This document shows, piece by piece, positions 1-7,544 of a stretch of DNA of 10,000 nucleotides. Both the position numbers and the translations under genes were made by a program. Every line of letters begins with the position of its first letter. Within the stretch, counting starts at the first letter, position 1. The notes under the pieces were generated by a model, which was not told the origin of the DNA, did no database searches, and saw nothing but the letters and a program-made list of their open reading frames with translations. The stretch is from Chrysomallon squamiferum. Its lineage: Eukaryota > Mollusca > Gastropoda > Neomphalida > Peltospiridae. Location: NCBI GenBank assembly GCA_012295275.1, contig CM022670.1, forward strand, positions 33,478,438 through 33,488,437. The letters are read 5' to 3'.

Positions 1-67
1 ATAATTTTTAAAGACCCTCTGCACACAAATATGATGTAATATTTCTTAAATAAGCTATTACACTTAC

Positions 68-262
68 GAGCGCATATTATTGGATTTACATCCCAGTCTT
101 CGTATTTTTTTCCATTTTCACCTTTACAAACAGCAACGGGTTTGTTAATCTCAACCAGACTTCCTAAGCATTCATACTGAGCAATGACCGAGCCGTTTGG
201 ATACCTCTTCATGGAAACCACCTTAGCGCCAGGAATGAACGGAGCAACACTGCACTTAGGTC
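68..262 (-). CDS. Left gene sushi (CCP) domain 2 exon
   Basis: A 65-codon phase 1-1 exon between acceptor AACACAG and donor GCTC|GTAAGTG. Four cysteines sit in CCP positions (PKC, QYEC, AVC, IIC) with Trp ahead of the last (EDWDVNPIIC). It is more divergent than the first sushi, with a longer loop between the first two cysteines. The strong donor at its end shows that more coding sequence follows beyond the left edge. Confidence 0.85.
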
Positions 263-1327
263 CTGTGTTTAGTTTTAATTGACGATTTTTAATTTTTGTT
301 TTTAAAATATATAAAAAAAATAAATCTGATATTTTTTGTTCTCATACAAACGGCTTAATGAAACTGGTTATTAGAGTTCAAGATATGTTAATTAAAGAAA
401 TACAAAAACAAATTGCATAAATACACATTATGTACATCCAGATGATTCCACTGATTATTTCTATCGACCAATTTATATTTGAATTAGCTGGAATAAGGCA
501 AAATATTCGTAGCACAATAAGTATTTAATAAATTTAAGTATATATGATTGTATATAATTATATATATATATATATTTATAATTATAAACATTTTGTATTT
601 CATGTTACAGGTTTTCAGCAAAAAAGATAAAGGTTAGAAATAAAGCTATCGAGAATATATAGATAAACAAACAGACACACAGACAGATAAATATATAGAT
701 AGACAGAAAGGTAGGTAGGTAGATAGAGAGAGACAAACAGACAGATATACGGACATACAGAAAGACAATCAGTTAGAGAGAGACACGAGAATGAGAATGT
801 CACACAGAGAAATTTCACACAACTGGTATTAATATTACCTGGATTACATCGAGGAATGTCGCAATAGTCAAATCTCTTCAGAATGTCAGTCGTGTAACAC
901 CAAGGTCGACCCTCGTTGTCTGGATCTCTGCAGTAGTTACCTGCATCCGACAGTCGACTGACGTGGAAGTAATACGGGTGGACGTTGTTCCTGTAGTGTA
1001 TCTGGGGGTACTGAGAGTCGAACCTCTGACACGATACCTCGCTCGCTGAACCTTTCACTGTCGCTTTCGTCCCAGCGTAGAAAGCGTGACTCTCAACACT
1101 AATGTAACACTGGGTTGCTGTTAGACATGAAGATAACAAGACTGTTTCAAATAAAATTAGGTAACTCAAGTTTGATATTAAACATTTAGATATAAATTTA
1201 TTATATCTCTCTCTTTGTTTATCCGTCTCCTTCTCTTTTTCCGTCTCTTTCTCTCTCTCTTTCTGTTTATCCATCTATCTGTTTGTCCGTCAACTCTGTC
1301 TTTTTCTCACTATATTTTAATCCTTGA

Positions 1328-1420
<93 letters not shown>

Positions 1421-3109
1421 TAATAATAATAATAATATTAACGACAACACTTAAAAACTTATTTTTAGAAATGTAATAATTATTAAAGTGTTTAATAAAA
1501 ATGTTTAGAAAATTAAAAGTATGCAGCATTTGGCAGCAATGAAAGATTCCCCCGTAATACATGTTTTTAAAAGAATAGTAAAATCTTTATACCGCTGGTA
1601 CCGTTACAGACATTACAGACAGCATATAAATAATATAAACAAGAATACTTCTCCTGTAATATGACAGAATCGAAGTTTTCAGTTGAAAGTGAGATACGTC
1701 TACAACATGGTTTGAATACTGTCTTACGCTGGCAAGTCATCGTGGGTAACTCCCATACACCAGTTTTCTTGGAACAGTTTGCTTGAGGATTTCCCTCCCA
1801 GTAAACGTAACCAGATTTACAAGCATATGTGACTTCCATTCCGTCCGCCGACCTTTTTATCACTTCAGCGCCGAAAAGCTCGGGCGTCGTTTTACATTCA
1901 TTTGCTGCTCATGTAAAAATTAACTGACTGCAGCTCAGTTGAAGAAATTAGCTATATTTACATACACAGACAAACACATACGCACGCATGCACACTCACA
2001 CACAGACAGACAGACACACACACACAATATGCCCATTGTGTGTTATGAAATAAATTAATTTCTGTAATGGTAGTGGTATATAAATACGAATAAGTAAAAT
2101 AATATATTTATTTATTTAGAAATGAAGACAAATATTAATAAATCCAGTATACTTTTCCTATCTCGTTAGATAATGTTAAATAAATAAATAAACTTTCTTT
2201 GTTTAACGAACAATAAATCAACAAACACAAACAAACATACACACACACGTGCAGAGAAACAGAAATACATATCAGTCTATATTTTGCCGACGTTTTCGAA
2301 ATATTAAACCATTATCATGATTATAATTTGATGAAAATCGGCTTCATGCCAAATCTAAAAACAATAAATTTTCAGAGATATGGTTTGATCTCAAAAAGAT
2401 TATTTAATTATTAATGTTGGTTTATTTATTAATTTATTTCTTCATTTGACCAAAACTTAAAATAAATGAATAAATTTAATAAAATAAATGCAGACCTTCG
2501 CATCCGTTTCCGTTATTGGTAAATCCATCTTTACACTGACAGACAAATGAGCCTGCGGTGTTTGAACAGAAAGATGTTTCATCATCACAGTCAGCAATTC
2601 CCATTGCACATTCATCTTTGTCTGCAAGTATATAATTTTTAGCATTTTAAAATATTGCTATAATATATATTGGTATGTGCTGTATAATGCCATGCGAAAC
2701 TAAGACATTTTTTTTTTTTTTGTCTGAATTTGTTAATAATAAAATTATAATGGTAACGAAGTAACAATTCAACAAGTGAACTGAAAATTCTTAATCCATT
2801 TTAATTTTGCTGCATAACTAAATAACAATTCTATACATGAACTGTAAATTATTCAGTCGCTCCAATGTTATGTTGTAACAACATTTTGTTTTTGTTAGAG
2901 ATAAATAAATAGTTAAAACGAAAAAAGATTCCTTTACCTGAACAGCCTTTTCCATTGTCTGTATATCCCTGTTTGCACTGACAGGTAAAAGATCCAGCTG
3001 TATTTAAACAGGTAGATGTCTTCTCATCACAGCTGTCAGTTCTTAAACTGCACTCATCCACATCTTCAACGACGACATATAATATACATATATTAGCGTA
3101 ATGCTGTGT

Positions 3110-3186
<77 letters not shown>

Positions 3187-6100
3187 ATTAAATATGTAAC
3201 AATGATAAATAAATAATTCCATACATGAATTGTAAATTTTCAATCCCACTCAATTTTTATTATGTTGTAAAAAAGATAATTACTGTGTAATAATTTTCTT
3301 TATCTTTTGTAAATAAATAAATAAATAAAACTACATATTTACAACGAATGAAGATTCATTTTACCTGAACAACCTTTTCCATTGTCGGTATATCCCTGTT
3401 TGCACTGACAGGTAAAAGATCCAGCTGTATTTAAACAGGTAGATGTCTTCTCATCACAGTCATCAGTTCTTAAACTGCACTCATCCACATCTTCAATGAA
3501 GACTTAATTTATATATCAACTGAAAATCGCTGGATTTATGTTTGAAATGCATAATCACTAAATAACAATTCTATACATGTACTATAAATTCCCAAACACC
3601 CTTCAGTTTTTCTACATTGTTAAAAATTTACTTAATAAGATGATAATATCGTCTTTGTTAGTTTATCATAGATAAACGCAATATCTCTACATGTCGTTCC
3701 GTTTTTAACAAATCCATCTTTACAGTAACATTTGTAAGATCCAATCGTGTTTGAGCAATATGATGTTTCACTGCAGTTGTGAGTTCCCAGGCTGCACTCA
3801 TCTTTATCTGTTATATCAGAGATACAAAATAAATTTATTTCTACAGTTTAACTTATGTGTTGAAAACAACGATAATGTTAGAAAAGGCATTTAAACTTAA
3901 GTTTTATATTAGCTTGTTTTGACAATTTTAAACGTTTTCGCAGTTACATTTGCCTAATAGTCCTATGTTGGCAGATTTAAGATTAACACCACTGTAAGCT
4001 GCCATTTATTGTAACTCTGTATAACAATAGTATGTATACAAAGTATTTTTGCTTGGTCTCTTAGTGATCACGGACTGAAAAAAAAACAAAAAAAAACAAA
4101 ACGCACTAAAGTTTAACACCTCATATTTACAAAACTGTTTGCAATATTCATTTTGTTATTGACCGTTATCTGTCGAAATTTCAGTTTACTGTCTGCTGCA
4201 GTTTTTACATTAGGACAAAATCAAAATTTTATACTGAAAAGAAACTGTTCGAAAACACATGCGCATCCTGTCAGTGAGTACATTGCAGTGACACCTGTCA
4301 CTCAAGTGTCGTCTGGCTCGAATATTAAATTAATGTGTTTTTGAGTGCACGGCATTTTTTTTAATTTTTTTAAATTTTTTTTATTTTTTACCCTTCTGAT
4401 ATAATTTTCAATATAGTTTAAATTCCATTTTACAGAAAAATGAATAATAAGAAGGAGTTAACACTAGTTATAGTGTGTAAGTTAATTGCTAAGTAATATA
4501 AGACGAATTTGGCGACACATTTAAATTCGAAAAATATTAATGTTATACCTTCGTCATCGCAGTTCTTTCCGAAATATGCGCCTTTGCATTGACAGATATA
4601 AGAACCACCATCGACTGAACATTCACCTCCATTACTACAAGGACTGCTAGAACATGGATTCACCAGTGCAGCAATGTCGGCTATTGGTAAAGTAAGTTAA
4701 CTACTTCATAAAAAGTTTTTCTTAATATGAATTATGGGAAAAATGTGCCTCAAAAATAGGTATTTAAAAATAATTTTGACTTAGGTCTTCTAAGAGAAAG
4801 TGTTTATAAAAGTAATTGGTGATGTAAAAATGACTAACTCATAATATTTCAGCTACGCAAACTTTAAAAAATATTCTGAAAAGTCTTAAATGATTTAAAC
4901 TATCATCATTTATCTTCAGTATTTAAAATACAAAATTACAGTACATAACATTACCATGCGGAGAAGACAGTAAGACCAAATAATATGATACATACCTAAG
5001 TAATTTTAAAGCAAATATTATTCATTAATATTATAGGCATTTTTTAATAAAAATTAAATTATTATTATTATTATTATTATTTTTGAAGTTACTGAGAAAG
5101 ATAACTAAAAGGATAAATAGTTTTAAACAGGAAAACTTTGCAAAATTTCTACACACTGTAGAACTGAGAAAATATTCAAGTACCTTTATGAAAATTATCT
5201 TCCAAATATTTGACACGTTTTAGAAGTTGTTCACTTGAAGTAGACGGTTTAAAGTTTGACAAAGAAACAGATATCCCGAACACGAATATAGAATCTTCTG
5301 TTTCAAAAAAAAAAAGAGGAGAATATTTATATATATTAACTGAAAGAGTTACTTAAAATATATCTTACAAAACTGACAATATATAATATATTTAATTTTC
5401 TTCTTTTTTTCTGCTATTTGAAGCAATTCAGAAATGAATTAGAAAATAAAGATTTATTATTATTATTTTTTAGACGGCTCACATCTTATATTATCTTAAA
5501 GTGCATTACAGAAACAGATTTACATTAATAAAGATTACTGCTAGACGATATAAAATTTTACAACATAATTCTGTGTTTAAAATTTAACCTGATTCCTGTG
5601 GTTTAAAGTCATCTTCATGCTCTACCATTTCTACAGTGACTCCGTGGATCTTCATCAGCTTGTTTATATCTGATTCCAGTGTAGAACTGAACTCTTTTTC
5701 CCATTCAGGACTTAAACCCGATACAGCACTATGCAGCGAAGGATCATCTGAAACTAATAATAATAATTATATCAACAACAATACCAATAATAATAATTAT
5801 AATGATGATGATGATGACAATAAGTAGAAAATATATTTGTAACTGACCATTATGTAGTGTTAGCGCAACCTCTCGACTGTTGACTACCCTTTTCCATATA
5901 TGTAACAACGGCGTCATCTGCTTCATCGCCATCATCATCCTCATGATCATCAGCAGCAACAACATAATAATGATGATGATAATAATAATAATAACAACAA
6001 CAGTAGTAACAGTGATAACAGTAATAACAATTATAATGAATTTATCGTAGATGCAACAATGGTAAATAGAGAAACTTGAATCTTACTGGAAGAATCGTCA

Positions 6101-6396
6101 AATTTATGAAAGCTCTGAAGTCGTTTAACACGATGTTCCAAATCTTCGTTTTCTTTCGGCGGAGGTGCTATGTCTTTCAAAAATTTAGAAGACGCAGCAT
6201 CTATTTCTATTGATTGTTGCACATCCATATCGCCAAACGGCGCGCTGAAGTCGAACTGTCTATCACCGTTATTCTGAAAATTAAACTCCTCTTTAAATAC
6301 ACTGTCACCGGTAATTTGGAAATCAAAGTCATTCTCCCCGACAACTAATTTGTCATGAAGACAGCAAAGAAGAACAGCCAAAACATAGAAGAACAT
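68..6396 (-). CDS. Secreted mosaic protein: FDF-rich N-terminus, EGF repeats, sushi-kringle-sushi (partial, 3' end outside window)
   Basis: Gene-level entry. The spliced model uses exons 6087-6396, 5589-5747, 5184-5297, 4549-4680, 3365-3490, 2938-3063, 2496-2621, 1728-1904, 839-1117 and 68-262, giving 1744 nt (about 581 codons) open throughout. Every intron is phase 1. The order is signal peptide, FDF-rich acidic segment, RVKR site, two short exons with helix-like blocks, one plain EGF, three calcium-binding EGFs, sushi, kringle, sushi. The exon at 68-262 ends at a good donor (GTAAGTG), so the protein continues left of the window. EGF, CCP and kringle modules are extracellular protein-binding folds, so the product is secreted or attached outside the cell; what it binds is unknown. 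Kringle plus CCP occurs in some secreted proteases and receptors, so a catalytic domain could follow, but none is visible. It is a divergent paralog of the plus-strand gene at 7545. I do not recognise a named ortholog. Confidence 0.85.
263..838 (-). other. Left gene intron, kringle to second sushi
   Basis: 576 bp, AT-rich, with a TATATA run near 556-576 and the GATA/GACA tract. No coding signal is seen outside the flanking exons. Confidence 0.8.
655..790. repeat. Degenerate GATA/GACA tetranucleotide repeat
   Basis: Mixed AGAT, ACAG, GTAG and GAGA units lie just downstream (in transcript sense) of the kringle donor. This is an old, decayed satellite. An open frame that runs from the kringle through it is repeat-derived beyond the donor. 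Confidence 0.85.
839..1117 (-). CDS. Left gene kringle domain exon
   Basis: A single 93-codon phase 1-1 exon holds the whole kringle, with acceptor CTAACAG and donor CCAG|GTAATA. The span from first to last cysteine is 88 residues, a little over the usual 80 or so; the six cysteines lie at relative positions 1, 27, 60, 71, 83 and 88. Hallmarks include SCQRFDSQYPQIH, NYCRDPDNEGRPWCYT and YCDIPRC. The acidic pair that forms the anionic centre of lysine-binding kringles (D-x-D in plasminogen) reads D-N-E here, so ligand binding to lysine-like groups is possible. The extra length lies between cysteines 1 and 3. It is flanked by sushi domains. Confidence 0.95.
1118..1727 (-). other. Left gene intron, first sushi to kringle
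   Basis: 610 bp with the long CT microsatellite. The sushi frame stays open for about 50 codons past its donor, to about 1567, and contains several cysteines, but the strong GTAAGA donor makes this a chance extension. Confidence 0.75.
1331..1416. repeat. (CT)n microsatellite, 86 bp, followed by (ATA)n
   Basis: An uninterrupted CT run lies inside the intron between the sushi and kringle exons; a short ATA run (1417-1437) joins its right end. Open frames across it (poly Ser-Leu, poly Arg-Glu) are repeat artefacts. Confidence 0.98.
1728..1904 (-). CDS. Left gene sushi (CCP) domain 1 exon
   Basis: A 59-codon phase 1-1 exon encoding a full CCP module: four cysteines (NEC, YAC, ANC, MTC), the YACKSGYVYW stretch around the second cysteine, and the Trp just before the last one (GVWELPTMTC). 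CCP modules pair cysteines 1-3 and 2-4 and act as protein-binding beads in complement regulators, selectins and related proteins. The donor is strong (CAGC|GTAAGA). The acceptor lies in a GAGCAG tandem, so one extra Ala/Gln-type codon could be included. It lies between the EGF tandem and the kringle. Confidence 0.92.
1905..2495 (-). other. Left gene intron, third cbEGF to first sushi
   Basis: 591 bp of AT-rich sequence with CA-type repeats near 1956-2028 and 2221-2250. Nothing gene-like is seen. Confidence 0.75.
1956..2028. repeat. (CA)/(GACA) low-complexity tract
   Basis: ACAC, GACA and GCAC units in the intron between the last EGF and the first sushi exon. Confidence 0.85.
2496..2621 (-). 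CDS. Left gene calcium-binding EGF exon 3
   Basis: A 42-codon phase 1-1 exon with acceptor CTTGCAG and donor GAAG|GTCTGC, the latter GT but otherwise off consensus. It reads DKDEC at the start, CSNTAGSFVC between cysteines three and four, and six cysteines with the same spacing as the twin exons, so it belongs to the same tandem family but split off earlier. It is the last EGF before the sushi module. A long intron of 591 bp follows. Confidence 0.9.
2938..3063 (-). CDS. Left gene calcium-binding EGF exon (copy 2 of near-identical pair)
   Basis: This is the twin of the exon 427 bp upstream in the transcript: same length, phase, splice sites and protein apart from DSC in place of DDC. The donor is TTCAG|GTAAAGG. 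The DVDEC start and CLNTAGSFTC segment predict calcium binding and possible hydroxylation. The near identity means either a very recent exon duplication or gene conversion. It also means RNA-seq reads may map ambiguously between the two. Confidence 0.92.
3113..3184. repeat. (GA)n microsatellite, 72 bp
   Basis: A pure GA run in the intron between the twin EGF exons. It interrupts an otherwise duplicated intron unit, so it arose or expanded after or during that duplication. Confidence 0.98.
3365..3490 (-). CDS. Left gene calcium-binding EGF exon (copy 1 of near-identical pair)
   Basis: A 42-codon phase 1-1 exon starting DVDEC and ending GCSG across the donor G|GTAAAA. It has six cysteines, a D-x-D-E calcium ligand set before the first, and CLNTAGSFTC between the third and fourth, which matches the Asp/Asn beta-hydroxylation pattern. 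cbEGF modules in series form stiff, calcium-ordered rods. It differs from the exon at 2938-3063 by about five bases, changing one residue (DDC here, DSC there). The acceptor TTGAAG has a poor pyrimidine tract, shared with its twin. Confidence 0.92.
3685..3807 (-). pseudogene. Orphan calcium-binding EGF exon lacking a splice donor
   Basis: After acceptor TATAACAG the frame encodes a complete cbEGF: DKDEC, all six cysteines, and the hydroxylation-type segment CSNTIGSYKC. Where sister exons have G|GTAA, this one reads AGAG|ATATTGCG, with no GT or GC donor. Read on, the frame reaches TAA at 3628-3630. The nearest GT downstream (GC|GTTTAT) would shift the frame into a stop in the next exon. It is therefore most likely skipped, leaving exon 4 joined to the exon at 3365-3490 with frame kept. 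The cysteine pattern is intact, so loss of the donor may be recent. An alternative is a terminal exon of a truncated isoform, but no AATAAA is seen nearby. Confidence 0.65.
3808..4548 (-). other. Left gene intron between plain EGF and the cbEGF group
   Basis: 741 bp, or 1058 bp if the donor-less exon at 3685-3807 is skipped. It has A-rich (4078-4102) and T-rich (4355-4390) runs and a faint EGF-like remnant around 3927-3995. The plus-strand open frame at 4153-4344 has no family likeness and is not called. Confidence 0.7.
4549..4680 (-). CDS. Left gene exon 4: EGF-like domain, non-calcium type
   Basis: A 44-codon phase 1-1 exon with six cysteines in EGF order: NPCSSSPCSNGGEC, then GSYICQC, then GKNC. 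The NPC...PC.NGG.C start is typical of Notch/Delta-class EGF modules. The third-to-fourth cysteine segment lacks the Asp/Asn hydroxylation position and there is no D-x-D-E before the first cysteine, so calcium binding is not expected. The acceptor is CCAATAG and the donor GAAG|GTATAA. It stands between the N-terminal exons and the calcium-binding EGF tandem and is clearly older and more divergent than those. Confidence 0.9.
4681..5183 (-). other. Left gene intron between exon 3 and the plain EGF exon
   Basis: 503 bp of AT-rich sequence with a short ATT run at 5057-5081. Nothing else is seen. Confidence 0.75.
5184..5297 (-). CDS. Left gene exon 3: short linker with second RVK..L..FHK motif
   Basis: A 38-codon open stretch bounded by acceptor GAAACAG and donor AAAG|GTACTT, phase 1 on both sides and so in register with its neighbours. 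It holds a serine-rich start and ends QLLKRVKYLEDNFHK. That tail resembles the RVKRLQSFHK tail of exon 1 but lacks the dibasic end needed for furin, which suggests an old internal repeat with loss of the cleavage site, or a repeated helical element. It has no cysteines and no recognised domain. Support is from frame, splice sites and the repeat, so it is less certain than the EGF exons. Confidence 0.65.
5589..5747 (-). CDS. Left gene exon 2: conserved LESDINKLMK-HGVTVEM block
   Basis: A 159-nt (53-codon) phase 1-1 exon after acceptor TTTCAG. Residues near the middle read TLESDINKLMKIHGVTVEMVE when taken with neighbours, almost identical to the second exon of the plus-strand gene, while the flanking residues differ. 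The predicted form is a short helix followed by a beta-like stretch. The donor is weak (TCA G|GTTAAA). If it is not used, the frame ends at once at TAA (5584-5586). The homologous exon has a strong GTAAGA donor, and the next minus-strand exon continues in frame, so I favour splicing. No known domain is recognised. Confidence 0.8.
5748..6086 (-). other. Left gene intron 1
   Basis: 339 bp made largely of AAT, GAT and AAC trinucleotide repeats (5751-5822, 5928-6036). It is homologous in position and phase to the 1415-bp intron 1 of the right gene, which is longer partly because of the transposon. Confidence 0.8.
6087..6396 (-). CDS. Left gene exon 1: signal peptide, FDF motifs, RVKR cleavage site
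   Basis: The ATG at 6394-6396 opens a hydrophobic stretch (residues 2-13, FFYVLAVLLCCL) that reads as a signal peptide, with likely cleavage near residue 20 (VVG). Next comes an acidic aromatic segment with DFDF (23-26), FNF (38-40) and FDF (48-50), then a proline-containing linker and ENEDLEHRVKRLQSFHK. RVKR (residues 89-92) fits the furin pattern R-X-K/R-R, so an N-terminal propeptide may be removed in the secretory pathway; a short amphipathic helix is the alternative reading. The exon ends TCC A|GTAAGA, phase 1. The same features in the same order open the plus-strand gene. The mature function of the FDF segment is unknown. Confidence 0.85.
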
Positions 6397-6728
6397 TTTT
6401 TTTATTAGAGCGATTTGTTTTTCAGTAAACAGCAGCTTAGGATTAATTTACTGCAGTTACATTAACGAATCTTGTGTGTTCGTATTAAATATTTAACTTT
6501 TTTGTTTTGTTTTAAAATACCATGGTCTCTCCGCTATAATGCTGACAAACATATACACACGAGACTTTATTTGTAAGAATATAGTTTACGGTTTGTGATC
6601 ATTGGAGAATAACTCTAAGGTTTGCGTTTGCGTGCATACTCTAGATAATAGCTTGTGCAGATAAAAACGTGTTATTCAAAGCCTGTAATTACAAAGCTAC
6701 TTGCAGTAATCTTTGTGCCAAGACAGTG

Positions 6729-6731
<3 letters not shown>

Positions 6732-6781
<50 letters not shown>
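6732..6781. repeat. (GA)n microsatellite, 50 bp, in the divergent spacer
   Basis: A pure GA run about 340 bp ahead of the left start codon. In animal promoters GA tracts can bind GAGA-type factors, but no specific role can be shown here. Confidence 0.97.
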
Positions 6782-6785
<4 letters not shown>

Positions 6786-6844
6786 AAGCAGGCAGACTGA
6801 CACACCTAATCGAAACTGACTGCTTACATGATAACATGAACATG

Positions 6845-6864
6845 AAAAAAAAAAAAAAAAAAAA
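6845..6864. repeat. A20 homopolymer
   Basis: An uninterrupted run of twenty A residues in the spacer, without an obvious retrotransposed body beside it. Confidence 0.95.
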
Positions 6865-7299
6865 TTGATCCTTTATGACATGTTGATCGCATTGATCTGG
6901 TCATGTTAAATACTTTCGTCTTTTATCATTAAATAAAGATCACATTAGAATTCTTGGTAGCATAATTCTAGATGGTAAGATTATTGGTTAGAAGTAGATT
7001 TAATGCGAGGTTGTTGCCCTCATATTAGTGTATTTATTTCGAAAAGCCTGATTTTTACGTTAAGCACTCGTCTGCACGCAAGCGATCTAGTTTATGGACA
7101 GCTCTCTGTATCAGTCTGCGTGTGCATCTGTAAATATATTTCTCTGCATTAATCTGAATGTTCATTTCTCTCTCTATCAAAGTGTGTGCGATTGTGTATT
7201 TATGTGTATTTATTTTCTCTATATATTTACAAATATTTATTCTATGTTTACTCGTTATTTTTATTATTATTTTTATTATTGTTACTTTAAACATAAAGA

Positions 7300-7443
7300 G
7301 TTATCATTTCCATCTCTGAATTATCTGTTTTCATTTTCTAAAATATTATCAATAGAATCATGGCTTTTTTGTTATCAACAACAAGCATCATATTACTTTA
7401 AAACAGAATGTTATCAACATGGTATTAATTTTATGGTGATAAC
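7300..7443. promoter_or_regulatory. Cluster of TGATAAC/GTTATCA (GATA-type) motifs
   Basis: The 7-mer GTTATCA occurs at 7300-7306, 7371-7377 and 7410-7416, and its reverse complement TGATAAC at 7437-7443; TTATCT at 7321-7326 is a further GATA core. Two copies extend to GTTATCAACA. The cluster lies 100-245 bp ahead of the right start codon, so it may be promoter or 5' UTR. GATA-factor binding is inference from the motif only. Confidence 0.4.
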
Positions 7444-7544
7444 ATTGACAGATATTGTTGTTGTCTTTGAAAAACACGAAATTCACATGAAGTTGAGAAT
7501 AAATAAAACACGAATACATATACATATTTTTTATTTCTACCAAA

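Larger units (their letters stand above)
2763..3590. repeat. Recurrent intron patch AACAATTC...ATACATGAACTGTAAATT (four copies)
   Basis: Close copies lie at 2763-2790, 2824-2850, 3213-3238 and 3564-3590, each between EGF exons and followed by a similar TGTTGTAA-type stretch in the last three. They show that exon and intron were duplicated together in the EGF tandem. The interval given spans the four copies. Confidence 0.75.
6397..7544. promoter_or_regulatory. Shared spacer between divergent genes, candidate two-way promoter
   Basis: The 1148 bp between the two start codons must hold both 5' UTRs and both promoters unless a non-coding first exon lies further off. It contains a (GA)n tract (6732-6781), a 20-base A run (6845-6864) and a cluster of GATA-type motifs near the right gene. 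TATATATTTA near 7220 is the only TATA-like string noticed on the right-gene side. No coding potential is seen: the long plus-strand open frame at 7094-7582 is low-complexity. Confidence 0.5.

Noticed and set aside
1215-1562. Open frames across the CT run (Ser-Leu and Arg-Glu polymers)
   Set aside because: Any dinucleotide repeat is open in several frames; nothing supports translation.
1567-1727. Cysteine-containing extension of the sushi frame
   Set aside because: It lies beyond a strong GTAAGA donor in the same position and phase as other module exons.
3675-3690. AT-AC (U12-type) donor for the orphan EGF exon
   Set aside because: ATATTGCG departs from the U12 donor ATATCCTT, and the next acceptor ends in AG, not AC.
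3927-3995. Minus-strand stretch ending GKCNCENV, like an EGF core
   Set aside because: Only two cysteines align, stops follow at once and no acceptor fits; possible very old EGF relic, but chance cannot be excluded.
4153-4344. 63-codon plus-strand open frame with hydrophobic start
   Set aside because: It lies within a left-gene intron, has no splice or domain support, and is about the length expected by chance.
5744-5965. Minus-strand open frame with Met-rich segment
   Set aside because: It is translated GAT/TAA repeat in intron 1, out of register with the exon 1 to exon 2 splice.
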